Shown: positions 16,360-25,700, counted from the stretch's first letter. The stretch is DNA of 64,000 bases from a bacterium (GCA_024743255.1 JANSWY010000010.1:1-64000); one strand, 5' to 3'. Numbers and translations are program-made. The notes: generated by a model not told the origin, from the letters alone.

Positions 16360-18968
16360 AAGATTTTCAAAATATCAATCCTCCAAGATTAGCAGTTTGG
16401 ATTCTCAGAAAATTACTTCGTAATGATCTGCTGGAAGAAGTTGAAGGTGATCTGGAAGAGAAGTTTTTCTCAGTGCTTTCAAAGTCAAATAAAAGAAAGG
16501 CTAAACTCAATTACTGGAAGCAAGTCCTGCTTTACATGCGGCCTTTTGCAATCAAAAAAACAAAGTCAAACTACTCAAAATACTCAATTATGTTTATCTA
16601 CACTATCAAACTGGCATTCAGGAATTTCCTGAAACACAAGAGCTCGTTTCTCATTAACCTGGGTGGATTATCTACAGGGTTGGCCTGTGTTATCATGATC
16701 TATTTATGGGTCAATGATGAGCTGCAAATGGATAAATTCCACAAACTCGATAAGCAATTACATCAGGTGCTCTTAAACCACGAGGAATCTGGCAAACTCA
16801 ATACACAACCAAGTACACAAGGGATTCTGGCAGATGCATTAGAGTCAGAGGTTCCTGAGGTTTTAATGGCTGTCGAAGACACAGATCCAACTTGGTTTGG
16901 AGACAACTTCAGCCTGGAAAATGATAAGAAGAATATTAAAGCAATAGGCAAATTCAGTGGAGACCAATACTTCGAAATGTTCTCTTTTGAACTACTACAT
17001 GGAGATGCTTCTATAGTTCTTGATGACAAAAAAAGCGTGGTAATCTCTGAATCTCTTGCGCGTAAGTTTTACCAGAATCCTGAATACGCAATTGGTGAGA
17101 CGCTAACATGGAATCTTCTGCAATTTAATGACAAGGTTAAAGTAACAGGAGTATTCAAGGATCTTCCTAACAACAGCTCTGAGTCCTTCGATTTTATTAT
17201 TCCATTTCAGAATTTCAAAGATTTAGTGGGTGATGGAATGAATTGGGGAAATTACAATGCAATGACCTATGCAACACTGAGAGAGGGAACCGACCTTGCT
17301 TCTCTCAATGAGAGATTAGGACCTTTTGTTAAGAAAAAAGCAGAAGGTTCAAATGTAAATGTATTCATGAGACCATATTCCGATCAGCATCTTTACAATA
17401 AGTACGAGAATGGAAAACTGGTTGGGGGCAGAATCTTTTATGTGAGATTATTCAGTTTGATAGCACTATTCATTTTAGGAATTGCCTGTATAAATTTCAT
17501 GAACCTATCTACCGCAAAAGCTTCAAGAAGATTAAAGGAAGTTGGAGTAAAAAAAGCAATTGGTGCAGATAGAAAATTATTAATATTCCAGTACCTAGGA
17601 GAATCAATTATGTTAAGCTTAATCGCTTTAGTTGTTGCACTGCTAATAGTTATTCTTCTACTACCTCAATTCAATGTAATCACTGGCAAATACCTGACTC
17701 TGTCTTTTGATCCAATTGCATTATTGATCATGTTTGGAATCACTTTGATTACTGGTTTATTAAGTGGTAGCTATCCAGCATTGTATTTATCATCTTTTCA
17801 GCCAACTGAGATTCTCAGAGGTAAACTTCAAAGCAAATTTGGTGAGCTCTGGATCAGAAGAGGATTGGTTGTATTTCAATTTTCGTTATCGGTTATTCTA
17901 ATTGTTTCTGTTCTTGTAGTCCATCGCCAAATTGAATTTGCGCAAACCACCCCACTGGGATATGAAAGGGATAATGTAATTCTATTCCCGAAAGAAGGTA
18001 AAGCCAATGATAACCTTGATCTAATGCTGTCTGAGCTACGAAATATACCAGGAGTAGCATATGCTTCTGCATCCAATCACAAAGTAGTTCAAAAGAGCGG
18101 GTTCACTACCGGAGTGGAATGGGAAGGCAAAAACCCGGAGGTAGAAACAAGATTTGAAAATGTCGCTTCATACTACGACTTCATTGAAGCGATGGGATTT
18201 GAGATTGTTAATGGACGTTCATTTTCAAGAGAATTCAACAACGAGGGAAACTCAGTCCTTTTTAATGAAACAGCTATTGCTGAAATGGGATTTACGAATG
18301 AAAATGCAGTTGGAAGAACTATAAAAGTTTGGGGAAATGATGTTACAATAATCGGTGTGGTAAAAGACTTTCAAATGCAATCGGTACATGACAAAGTAAG
18401 TCCTGTCTTATTCAGATTTGATCCAACTTTTCTTCCAAACATGGTGGTGAAAATGCAGGAAGGACAGGAGAAAGAGACTCTTGCCAGACTTAACAAGTTC
18501 TATGAGGACTTCAACCCTGGGTATGCATTCCAATTTGAGTTTATGGATGTAGAATATCAATCACTTTATCAAGCTGAGGAGAAAGTTGCATATCTAAGCA
18601 AGTACTTTGCAATCCTGGCAATATTGATATCATGCCTGGGGCTATTTGGTCTAACTTCATTTACCGCAGAAAGAAGAAGCAAAGAAATAGGAATACGGAA
18701 GATCCTTGGATCTGGCAATTGGAGAATCTTAGTGTTGCTGTCGACTGATTTTACAAAAATGGTGGTTTCTGCGATAGTAATTGGACTTCCAATTAGCTAT
18801 TTTCTTGTGCGTCAATGGTTAGATGAATTTGCCTTAAGAATAGAACTGCAATTCTGGTTCTTTGCAGTTGCAGGAATCGCTGCATTAGCTATTGCGTGGC
18901 TAACAGTGGGAATTCAAACAGTGAAAGTTTCAAAAATCAATCCTGTAGATCAGTTAAGAAACGAGTAA
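16356..18968 (+). CDS. FtsX/MacB-type permease with prefix domain (unit 3, second)
   Basis: 870 aa. Prefix PPRLAVWILRKLL and LLEEVEGDLEEKFFS; the linker FAIKKTKSNYSKYSIMF is nearly the same as in the preceding gene, at protein and at DNA level, which marks the two as close tandem duplicates in the prefix and linker. The remaining MacB-PCD/FtsX modules are more diverged; motifs KEVGVKKAIG and KEIGIRKILG, C-terminus NPVDQLRNE. It is translationally coupled to the first permease by a 4-nt overlap. A 15-bp perfect inverted repeat follows 11 nt after the stop. Confidence 0.9.
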   Translation: MKDFQNINPPRLAVWILRKLLRNDLLEEVEGDLEEKFFSVLSKSNKRKAKLNYWKQVLLYMRPFAIKKTKSNYSKYSIMFIYTIKLAFRNFLKHKSSFLINLGGLSTGLACVIMIYLWVNDELQMDKFHKLDKQLHQVLLNHEESGKLNTQPSTQGILADALESEVPEVLMAVEDTDPTWFGDNFSLENDKKNIKAIGKFSGDQYFEMFSFELLHGDASIVLDDKKSVVISESLARKFYQNPEYAIGETLTWNLLQFNDKVKVTGVFKDLPNNSSESFDFIIPFQNFKDLVGDGMNWGNYNAMTYATLREGTDLASLNERLGPFVKKKAEGSNVNVFMRPYSDQHLYNKYENGKLVGGRIFYVRLFSLIALFILGIACINFMNLSTAKASRRLKEVGVKKAIGADRKLLIFQYLGESIMLSLIALVVALLIVILLLPQFNVITGKYLTLSFDPIALLIMFGITLITGLLSGSYPALYLSSFQPTEILRGKLQSKFGELWIRRGLVVFQFSLSVILIVSVLVVHRQIEFAQTTPLGYERDNVILFPKEGKANDNLDLMLSELRNIPGVAYASASNHKVVQKSGFTTGVEWEGKNPEVETRFENVASYYDFIEAMGFEIVNGRSFSREFNNEGNSVLFNETAIAEMGFTNENAVGRTIKVWGNDVTIIGVVKDFQMQSVHDKVSPVLFRFDPTFLPNMVVKMQEGQEKETLARLNKFYEDFNPGYAFQFEFMDVEYQSLYQAEEKVAYLSKYFAILAILISCLGLFGLTSFTAERRSKEIGIRKILGSGNWRILVLLSTDFTKMVVSAIVIGLPISYFLVRQWLDEFALRIELQFWFFAVAGIAALAIAWLTVGIQTVKVSKINPVDQLRNE

Positions 18969-18979
18969 CCGTTCTTTGA

Positions 18980-19024
18980 GATAAATACTTATTGGTTATT
19001 TTAGACGATCAATAAGTATTTATC
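18980..19024. terminator. Perfect 15-bp inverted repeat after unit 3
   Basis: GATAAATACTTATTG at 18980-18994 and CAATAAGTATTTATC at 19010-19024 are exact reverse complements around a 15-nt loop. It is AT-rich and has no T-run after the stem, so it is weak as a classical intrinsic terminator. It ends 3 nt before the TTG start of the next gene, so in a read-through transcript the stem would cover that start region. An operator is an alternative reading. Confidence 0.55.
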
Positions 19025-19027
19025 GCC

Positions 19028-19447
19028 TTGAATAACATTCTTAAAGTTTTCAAATACATTGCCTTCCTCAATATCCCATTTATTCTGGTAGGATTTTATT
19101 TTGCCTATAAACCACTAGTGCAACTAGCTGAACCAGAAGAATTGATTGAAGGTGCTTCAATTGCTCTAATACTTCTGGGGTTTGGCCTCACATTCACTTC
19201 ATTACGAGATGTCAAGAAAATTGACAAAATGGGAAGGTTCATTATCGAGAGACCTAAAATATTTAAATGGTTCATTGCAATCACAATGAGCATGGGAATC
19301 ATAAGCCTATTCGTTGGGCTTGCGGTAATGTTCGTTTGGGAAGAAAGATTGAACTTAGGTATTGGAATCACTTCTTTTGGATTAGGTTACTTAGCCCTAA
19401 TCAAATCCATTATTGACCAAGCAAAAGATTTAACTGATCATTACTAA
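19028..19447 (+). CDS. Small membrane protein, TTG start
   Basis: 139 aa, function unknown. About four hydrophobic helices (IAFLNIPFILVGFYFAY, IALILLGFGLTFTSL, FIAITMSMGIISLFVGLAVMF, LGIGITSFGLGYLALI) and a charged, protein-interaction-like tail IIDQAKDLTDHY. No in-frame ATG lies upstream of an in-frame TAA at 19013-19015, so TTG 19028 is the best start; the next Met is well inside the fold. The start sits directly after the inverted repeat at 18980-19024. It may be expressed by read-through from unit 3 or be a stand-alone gene. Confidence 0.55.
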   Translation: MNNILKVFKYIAFLNIPFILVGFYFAYKPLVQLAEPEELIEGASIALILLGFGLTFTSLRDVKKIDKMGRFIIERPKIFKWFIAITMSMGIISLFVGLAVMFVWEERLNLGIGITSFGLGYLALIKSIIDQAKDLTDHY

Positions 19448-19486
19448 TCAGTATAATCATTGATAATCAATTACTTAATGTATATT

Positions 19487-19561
19487 AACTACATTTAAGG
19501 TAAATATTTACAACTTTCGTTAGGATCAATTCTTAATTAAAACTACATTTAAGGTAAATAT
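19487..19561 (+). promoter_or_regulatory. Two class-B PadR-operator-like repeats (unit 4)
   Basis: A 21-bp sequence containing ACTACATTTAAGGTAAATAT occurs exactly at 19487-19507 and 19541-19561, 54 bp apart. Each has an internal dyad ATTTA-AGG-TAAAT. The second copy holds TACATTTA (19544-19551), one base from the -7 consensus, 17 nt before the PadR ATG. The same motif precedes unit 5 but not units 1-3. Confidence 0.65.
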
Positions 19562-19568
19562 CTTGATT

Positions 19569-19901
19569 ATGGGAAAGTATCACCTTGGGGAATTTGAAGA
19601 AATCGTTTTGCTGACTGTAGCCATTTTGCAGGAAGATGCATATGGTATTGCGATCATAGATGAAATTGAAAAGCGATTGAAACGAAAAGTCAGTATTGGT
19701 TCTTTGCAAACAGTATTGCGCCGACTTGAAGGTAAGGACATGCTTTCATCTCAATTAGGTGAAGCTACCAAAGTAAGGGGTGGAAAGAGGAAGCGCTTCT
19801 TCAAACTAACTAGTACAGGTAAAAAGGTACTTGAAGACACCAAGGAACAGCGTTTAGGATTATGGGACGCCATCCCAAGTTTTGTAATCAATGATCCATG
19901 A
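19569..19901 (+). CDS. PadR-family regulator (unit 4)
   Basis: 110 aa from ATG 19569; an in-frame TTG two codons upstream is less likely because it abuts the operator repeat. Seen: GEFEEIVLLTVAILQEDAYG, recognition helix IGSLQTVLRRLEGKDML and wing LGEATKVRGGKRKRFF. It has the class-B marks shared with unit 5: Gln in the recognition helix and GGKRKR in the wing. It overlaps its permease by 4 nt. Confidence 0.9.
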   Translation: MGKYHLGEFEEIVLLTVAILQEDAYGIAIIDEIEKRLKRKVSIGSLQTVLRRLEGKDMLSSQLGEATKVRGGKRKRFFKLTSTGKKVLEDTKEQRLGLWDAIPSFVINDP

Positions 19902-22483
19902 TGAAAGAAATAACTCCCCCAAAACGAATTCTCAACTTTTTCAGATGGTTCTGTCACCCAGATTATGTAGACGACATTGAAGGAGATCTTACTGAAAGAT
20001 TCTACCGAAATATTGAGGATTACTCAACTCGAAAAGCGAAAAGAATATTTGCGATAGAGGTAATCAAGTTGCTAAGACCTGAAATTATAAAACCAATGGG
20101 TGGAACGTACAGATTGAACAATTTTGGCTTGTTAAAAAACTATCTAAATATCTCCTGGAGAAGTCTAAAGCAGCAAAAGTTATATGCAGGAATCAATATT
20201 GGAGGTCTTGCATTAGGTCTGGCTTGTTTTATCATGATTTACCTATATGTCAGCCATGAGCAGAGTTATGACAAATTCTACCCTAATCTTGAAAATACCT
20301 ATAGAATTTTTCAGAGGCAACTGGGCAATCATTCTCTTGGAACAGATTTATATGCAGTTACACCTGGAGCCCTTCCACCAACTCTTATGGCAGAATATCC
20401 AGAAGTGGAGTATGCCACATCCGTGTTGGACATGAACGTTCTTTTCACGGTGGAAAATGAACATTACATGGAACCAGCACTTGGAGGTGATCCACATTTC
20501 TTTGATGTTTTGCGATTGGAATTTATTTCCGGGAATAGAAAAACAGCCCTTAATAAACCCTCAGGCCTGGTCCTAACTGAATCTCTTGCTAATAAGATTT
20601 TTAACTCAAAGGATATATTAGGAAAAGAAGTTGAATTCTGGGGAAAGACCGCTACGGTTACTGGTTTAATCAAAGACCCTCCGGCAAATAGTTCCATCAA
20701 ATACTCAGCAATCTTCAGCATTTTGAGAAGCAACTATTATCAGCAGGAAGTCAAAAAGACCAAATGGAATGGCAATGAATACAACACATTCGTCACATTG
20801 AAACCGGGTCACTCAGCTAAAGATCTGGAAGCAAAAATGCCTACACTGCTACAAAAGCATTGGGCACATACGGACATCAAAGTTAAGTACATATTTCAAC
20901 GTATTGATGAGATGCACCTTGCTCAGAATATTAACGAGGATATTGCGGTGAAAGGAAACCGTGATCAGCTTACACTTTTTTCAATTGTTGCAATTCTAGT
21001 AATCATCCTTGCCTGCTTCAACTACATGAATTTGGCAATAGCCCGATCTACAAACCGAAATAAAGAAGTGGGTGTGAGAAAAGTAATTGGCGCCAAAAAA
21101 AGTCAGTTGATTTTTCAATTTCTGATGGAATCGATTCTCATGACTACACTTTCACTTTTTGTTGCTGTAGGGTTAGTTTATTTGATTCTTCCCTATTTCT
21201 CTCATCTGATAGAAAGAGAATTAGAAATCTCGACACTTTTTGAGTTATCGCTATTCCCTTGGCTATTGCTACTTGTATTGGTGATAGGGGTTTTCTCCGG
21301 ACTTTATCCTTCTGTAATAATCTCTTCGCAAAAAGCAGTAGGAGCATTCAAAAACAATCTGATTAATCAACCCAAGAGTTTAAATCTTCAGAAATGGCTG
21401 ATTGTAGGTCAATACGCCATTTCTATTACGATGATTATTAGCAGCATTTTGATTTATCGCCAATTTCAATTTATCAAAGAACGTCCATTGGGTTATGATA
21501 AAGACATGCTGTTAACAATAAATTTGAGAGGCAAAAATGTCTTTGAGAACATGGATATTCTAAAAAATGAATGGCAAAGTAGACCCTCCATTCTAGCCAT
21601 GTCAAACTCAAGCAACCCTCCCACATACATTCAATCAAGCACTTACTTAACCCTTGACAGAAAAGGCCTTATTTACAGACTATATACTGATACTGACTTC
21701 ATCAATTTATTCAACATCGAATTAGTAGCTGGACGCTATTTCGAACCAGACAAGAACAATAAGGAAACAGACAGAGTCCTGAACGAAACTGCAGCCAGAG
21801 CTTTAGGTTGGTCACCATCAGAGGCCGTGGGACAAACTTTTGTTAACGACGGTGGTACTACAAAAACTGTTATTGGAGTGGTCAAAGATTTCCATATGCA
21901 TTCCATGCATTTACCAATAGCCCCCTTAATGATCGGGTATAGAGAAAACGAATGGAAATTATCTTTAAAAATCTCTACGGAAAATATAAACGAGACCATT
22001 ATTTATCTGGAAGATTCATATAGTAAATTTTCACCATATCCATTCAACTATAGTTTCATCGACGATCAATTTGAACGACTTTACAAAGTGGACCGACAAC
22101 AAGCGGACATCATTAATTTCTTCACCATCCTGGCGGTAATCATTGCTTCCATTGGGTTATTTGGTCTATCGGCATTTCTTATCCAACAGAGAACAAAGGA
22201 AATTGGAATCAGAAAAGTACTGGGAGCTTCTGTAAGTCAAATTACCACATTGCTAACTACCGGTTTTGTCAAATTAGTATTCATAGGGTTCCTTATTTCG
22301 ATCCCTGTTTCCTGGCTGATCACATCAAATTGGCTTGACCGATTTGCTTACAGAATTAGTATTGAATGGGGTGTCTTTGTAATAGTGGGATTTTTATCAG
22401 CTATGCTGGCAGTTTTAACTGTTGGAGCTAAATCTATTAATGCAGCACTTACAAACCCGGTTAATTGCTTGAGAGATGAATAA
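19898..22483 (+). CDS. FtsX/MacB-type permease with N-terminal prefix domain (unit 4)
   Basis: 861 aa. Prefix PPKRILNFFRWFC and YVDDIEGDLTERFYR. Unlike the other six, there is no Met at the junction between prefix and FtsX part (RLNNFGLLKNYLNISWRSL). The two MacB-PCD/FtsX modules carry KEVGVRKVIG and KEIGIRKVLG and the protein ends NPVNCLRDE. It is the only permease of its unit. Its stop codon directly abuts the stop of the convergent gene at 22484, so there is no room for a dedicated terminator between them. Confidence 0.9.
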   Translation: MMKEITPPKRILNFFRWFCHPDYVDDIEGDLTERFYRNIEDYSTRKAKRIFAIEVIKLLRPEIIKPMGGTYRLNNFGLLKNYLNISWRSLKQQKLYAGINIGGLALGLACFIMIYLYVSHEQSYDKFYPNLENTYRIFQRQLGNHSLGTDLYAVTPGALPPTLMAEYPEVEYATSVLDMNVLFTVENEHYMEPALGGDPHFFDVLRLEFISGNRKTALNKPSGLVLTESLANKIFNSKDILGKEVEFWGKTATVTGLIKDPPANSSIKYSAIFSILRSNYYQQEVKKTKWNGNEYNTFVTLKPGHSAKDLEAKMPTLLQKHWAHTDIKVKYIFQRIDEMHLAQNINEDIAVKGNRDQLTLFSIVAILVIILACFNYMNLAIARSTNRNKEVGVRKVIGAKKSQLIFQFLMESILMTTLSLFVAVGLVYLILPYFSHLIERELEISTLFELSLFPWLLLLVLVIGVFSGLYPSVIISSQKAVGAFKNNLINQPKSLNLQKWLIVGQYAISITMIISSILIYRQFQFIKERPLGYDKDMLLTINLRGKNVFENMDILKNEWQSRPSILAMSNSSNPPTYIQSSTYLTLDRKGLIYRLYTDTDFINLFNIELVAGRYFEPDKNNKETDRVLNETAARALGWSPSEAVGQTFVNDGGTTKTVIGVVKDFHMHSMHLPIAPLMIGYRENEWKLSLKISTENINETIIYLEDSYSKFSPYPFNYSFIDDQFERLYKVDRQQADIINFFTILAVIIASIGLFGLSAFLIQQRTKEIGIRKVLGASVSQITTLLTTGFVKLVFIGFLISIPVSWLITSNWLDRFAYRISIEWGVFVIVGFLSAMLAVLTVGAKSINAALTNPVNCLRDE

Positions 22484-22762
22484 TTAAAGTTCGATACCCA
22501 ATTCCCCGAACATCTTTTTCATTTCCTGATCGGAAACACCCACGGAGTAGAAATGAAGACAACCTTCATCAAGTGTTCTTTCGTGAACGTTCAGCACTTT
22601 GTCGCTAAAAGGTTTATAGATTACCTGATACATTGTTCCATCGAGCTTATACAGTTCAAATTGCTGAGTTTCGTACCATCTTTGGGCAATTAATCTGCCC
22701 TCAGAGAAGATAAGTCTAAGACGGTCCTCGACTGAAAGTTGATCAAATAATACTTTTTTCAT
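22484..22762 (-). CDS. Hypothetical protein, 92 aa
   Basis: No family recognised. A soluble, mixed alpha/beta small protein: an N-terminal helical part (LFDQLSVEDRLRLIFSEGRLIAQ) followed by beta-like segments (FELYKLDGTMYQVIYKPF, GCLHFYSVGV) and an acidic C-terminal helix. No signal peptide or membrane segment. Codon use looks like that of the neighbours. It could be the downstream gene of the GCS2-CBS gene on the same strand, 116 nt away, but no function can be assigned. Confidence 0.6.
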   Translation of the reverse strand: MKKVLFDQLSVEDRLRLIFSEGRLIAQRWYETQQFELYKLDGTMYQVIYKPFSDKVLNVHERTLDEGCLHFYSVGVSDQEMKKMFGELGIEL

Positions 22763-22878
22763 AAATCCTTAGCTAGTTCCTAAACCTTAAAGATAATCAA
22801 GAGTCATTAATTAATGTAGACTATCTGTGAATAAACTAGAAAGAGATAATTAAGTTCCAATAATTGTGATTTTATTGA

Positions 22879-24798
22879 CTATTTCTGATCATTGTCCAAT
22901 TGCTCAAAGAAATACCCAATCAACTTGATGTAATCATTTATTGTAATAATACCGACTAGCTTTTTATCAACAACTACGGGTAAACTACCTACTTCATTCC
23001 GCTTCATCATTCGATAGGCGTCAACCGTTTTGGTATCAGGAGAAACAGTGAGAACATTCTTTTTCATCACTTGCTGAACGGTCAACGTTTTTGGGTCATA
23101 ATCATCTTTACCAAGGATTTCAAGCATTTGATCTGAGGTAATAATACCACAGACTTCTCCTTGCATATTTTCTACCGGTAAATGATGAACATGGCTCCAC
23201 AACATCATATTTTTTGCGAGCTCAACCAGGTCATCTTCATGCACCGTAATTAAATCCTTGACCATCACTTGCTCTACCAATTGATACCTGTTTTGCCAAC
23301 CTCCAGCTTCATGATGTTCACTAAATGACCATGTATGCACTGGCTGACCCATTTTTTGTCTTTGATAAATCCCTTCTGTAAGTGAAACAAGTGCATCTTC
23401 CGTAGAATTTGTCTTCTTAATTTGATTGAATGATTCAAGCATCCATTGCGCACCAGTCTGACCATTTGTTACCCTGTCTTTAATCACACCAAGGTATTTA
23501 TCAATATCCGCATGGTCCACCTTGGCTTTTTGCAACCCTTTTCTAGCAATTGGTAGCAATTCATTGATGATCAGATCTTTTGCTGTAATCAGTTGACCAT
23601 TGATCCAATTAAACTGGCATTGCAATCCAGACTTTGCAGCGCAAATGAAGTTGTTCTTAGCCTGATCAAATTCCATTATATTTGGCAGGTCTTTATATTT
23701 TGCTGGCATACCATGCATGAGCCCAGTCCAAAATGCTACATTCGCAACCTCATCCACGATAGTTGGTCCTGAAGGTATATATCGGTTTTCAATTCTTAAA
23801 TGAGGAACACCATCAGTAATTCCATAACACATTCTATTCCACTTATAGATAGTACCATTTTGGACTGAAAGAGCTCGTAACTTTGGAATAATACCATCAT
23901 TTAAAGCCGCCAATGAATCTTGCTCAATTGGTACAGGAAGGAGAATCTTATATCGCCCTGCAGTATCTCGAAAAATATCCAATACAGAGCCTCTTTGCCA
24001 ATCATGTCCAAATGTCACTCTTGATCTTTCCTTTCTGATTGGATGTAGTGATTTTCTGGTATCAGTTGATTGATGAAATAAGGCAATCCTTGATTCCCTC
24101 CAAAGCCTTTTACCCATGAAGATTGGAGAATTACAAGCAGCTGCCAATACCGGTCCAGCAATGGCATGAGCCCAATTGTAACATTGAATAGCATTATCCG
24201 CATTGACCTGATAATGAATCTGAAAACTTGTATTACAAGATTCAAAAAGCACATTATCATGACTTGCTACCAGCTCATCTAATCCATGTATATGAAATTT
24301 AAAATCGTTCTGTCTTGCACTTAAAATGGCATCATTCAAAGCTTTATACCGAGGAATTGGAGTCATACTCTCCATCCCAATATCTGACTTTTTAATAGTT
24401 GGAAGAATACCAGTCAGGATGATTTTAGAATCATGAGCATGCGCTTCTTTATTTGCCATAGACAAAATTTGAACCAAATCAGATTCCATTCTTGAAAGGC
24501 AATTTCCTGAGAAACCTAATGGATCAAGGTTAGCTTCCATATTGAATTTAGCCAATTCAGTAGTGAAGTGTTCATCATCAATTGCATCCAGGATTTCAAT
24601 AGCCTTCATAGAAGGTCTTAGGTTATAGTCTATCAGGCAAAACTCCTGTTCCGCTCCGATTCTGGTGACTCCTTTTTCAATCTGACCGTTCTTAAGCATC
24701 TGCTCCAATGCTTTAAGGTCGTTCATCATGTGATGGGTAAACTGTTGTTTATCTGAACTAACAACAGGGGTTTTCATTGTATGGGTCATGTCGGGCAA
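22879..24798 (-). CDS. GCS2-type carboxylate-amine ligase fused to two CBS domains
   Basis: 639 aa. The N-terminal two-thirds is a glutamate-cysteine ligase family 2 (GCS2, YbdK-like) domain: GAEQEFCLID at 48-57 is the usual first motif, and SCNTSFQIHYQV, HLRIENRYIPSGPT and related segments follow. From residue 511 to the end are two CBS domains (about 511-562 and 577-630; VMVKDLITVH..HHLPVEN and VMKKNVLTVS..GSLPVVV), which bind adenine nucleotides in many proteins. The likely activity is ATP-dependent ligation of an amine to a glutamate-like carboxylate, gated by AMP/ATP or S-adenosyl groups through the CBS pair (inference). Several Met codons lie near the start (residues 1, 4, 8), so the exact start is uncertain. 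Confidence 0.88.
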   Translation of the reverse strand: MPDMTHTMKTPVVSSDKQQFTHHMMNDLKALEQMLKNGQIEKGVTRIGAEQEFCLIDYNLRPSMKAIEILDAIDDEHFTTELAKFNMEANLDPLGFSGNCLSRMESDLVQILSMANKEAHAHDSKIILTGILPTIKKSDIGMESMTPIPRYKALNDAILSARQNDFKFHIHGLDELVASHDNVLFESCNTSFQIHYQVNADNAIQCYNWAHAIAGPVLAAACNSPIFMGKRLWRESRIALFHQSTDTRKSLHPIRKERSRVTFGHDWQRGSVLDIFRDTAGRYKILLPVPIEQDSLAALNDGIIPKLRALSVQNGTIYKWNRMCYGITDGVPHLRIENRYIPSGPTIVDEVANVAFWTGLMHGMPAKYKDLPNIMEFDQAKNNFICAAKSGLQCQFNWINGQLITAKDLIINELLPIARKGLQKAKVDHADIDKYLGVIKDRVTNGQTGAQWMLESFNQIKKTNSTEDALVSLTEGIYQRQKMGQPVHTWSFSEHHEAGGWQNRYQLVEQVMVKDLITVHEDDLVELAKNMMLWSHVHHLPVENMQGEVCGIITSDQMLEILGKDDYDPKTLTVQQVMKKNVLTVSPDTKTVDAYRMMKRNEVGSLPVVVDKKLVGIITINDYIKLIGYFFEQLDNDQK

Positions 24799-24859
24799 GG
24801 TTTTGGTTTTGGGGCTACTGTACCCTATATCCTAAAATTGGGGACACTTTTTAACGATT

Positions 24860-24879
24860 TGATTGACATTGTTCAATCA
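24860..24879. promoter_or_regulatory. 7-bp inverted repeat in divergent promoter region
   Basis: TGATTGA (24860-24866) and TCAATCA (24873-24879) are exact reverse complements around 6 nt. It lies between the divergent GCS2-CBS and CarboxypepD-reg-like genes, in a 152-nt gap, so it could be an operator; nothing identifies the regulator. Confidence 0.3.
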
Positions 24880-24950
24880 CCAAACTGAATAATGTCAGGT
24901 TCATTTGGGGGTGAAAAGAACCGCAACTGTCAGCTCCAAAAAACTCGACC

Positions 24951-25700
24951 ATGAAAAAAATCACAGTTAAACTCGAGAAACCTTGCTCTGAAAAGTATTT
25001 GGATTTCAGAAAAACAAATCTTGGAGGTTTCTGCGATGCTTGTTCAAAAGAGGTAATCGACTTCACAAAAATGAGTGATCAGGAATTGATAGACTTTCTG
25101 TCAAATGGGAACTCCAATCTTTGTGGCAGATTAAAAACTTCGCAATTAGGCACTTATGATGTTCATCAAAAAAAACCTAAAAGAAAATGGGCATTGATTC
25201 CAATTTTTTTGGCTGTTACAGCGTTGATTATCCCAGAGAAATTACCTGCTCAACAAAAACCTAACACGGAACAAATGGACATCACCAAGGCTGGACCTAA
25301 CCAATCAGCTGACCAAACCGATAAAATCTATATCACTGGTACTGTGAAAGAACCTGATTTTAATACTCTTCCTGGGGTTAATGTCCTACTCAAGGGCACA
25401 ACCATTGGAACGGTAACTGATATAGATGGTAAGTTCATTTTGGTGATTCCCGAAAGTCAAGTAACCAAGAGCCCAATCATTCAGTTCTCATTCATCGGGT
25501 TAATTGAACAGCAGGTTGAAGTCGGTCTCGAAAATCAACATATTAATATTACCATGGAGCCTGAAATTTTAGGAGGAATAGGCGAATTTGTTGTCGGAGG
25601 AGTAACAGTACGCCGATTCTCCCCTCGAAACTGGTTTGGAATACGAGGGGTTTGGCGTAGAATTAAAGGAGGTGTTTACAACCTCACTCACAAAAACTAA
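24951..25700 (+). CDS. Cys-motif N-terminal domain, TM helix and CarboxypepD-reg-like domain
   Basis: 249 aa. Residues 1-65 form a small Cys-containing cytoplasmic domain seen in many Bacteroidota proteins: KPCSEKY, GGFCDACSKEVIDFTKMSD, then NLCGRL. The spacing of the cysteines suggests a metal- or redox-active knuckle. A single helix follows (WALIPIFLAVTALII, about 77-92). Beyond it, about 122-205 is a carboxypeptidase regulatory-like beta-sandwich (ITGTVKE, PGVNVLLKGTTIGTVTDIDGKF), the fold that also precedes TonB-dependent receptors. The tail is glycine- and arginine-rich. Role unknown; the layout suggests a membrane-spanning sensor or anchor. Its stop overlaps the convergent gene by 4 nt. 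Confidence 0.75.
   Translation: MKKITVKLEKPCSEKYLDFRKTNLGGFCDACSKEVIDFTKMSDQELIDFLSNGNSNLCGRLKTSQLGTYDVHQKKPKRKWALIPIFLAVTALIIPEKLPAQQKPNTEQMDITKAGPNQSADQTDKIYITGTVKEPDFNTLPGVNVLLKGTTIGTVTDIDGKFILVIPESQVTKSPIIQFSFIGLIEQQVEVGLENQHINITMEPEILGGIGEFVVGGVTVRRFSPRNWFGIRGVWRRIKGGVYNLTHKN

Noticed and set aside
22879-24798. Possible ATPase partner for the permeases, because CBS domains occur in some ABC ATPases
   Set aside because: The N-terminal domain is GCS2; no Walker A, Walker B or ABC signature motif is present.
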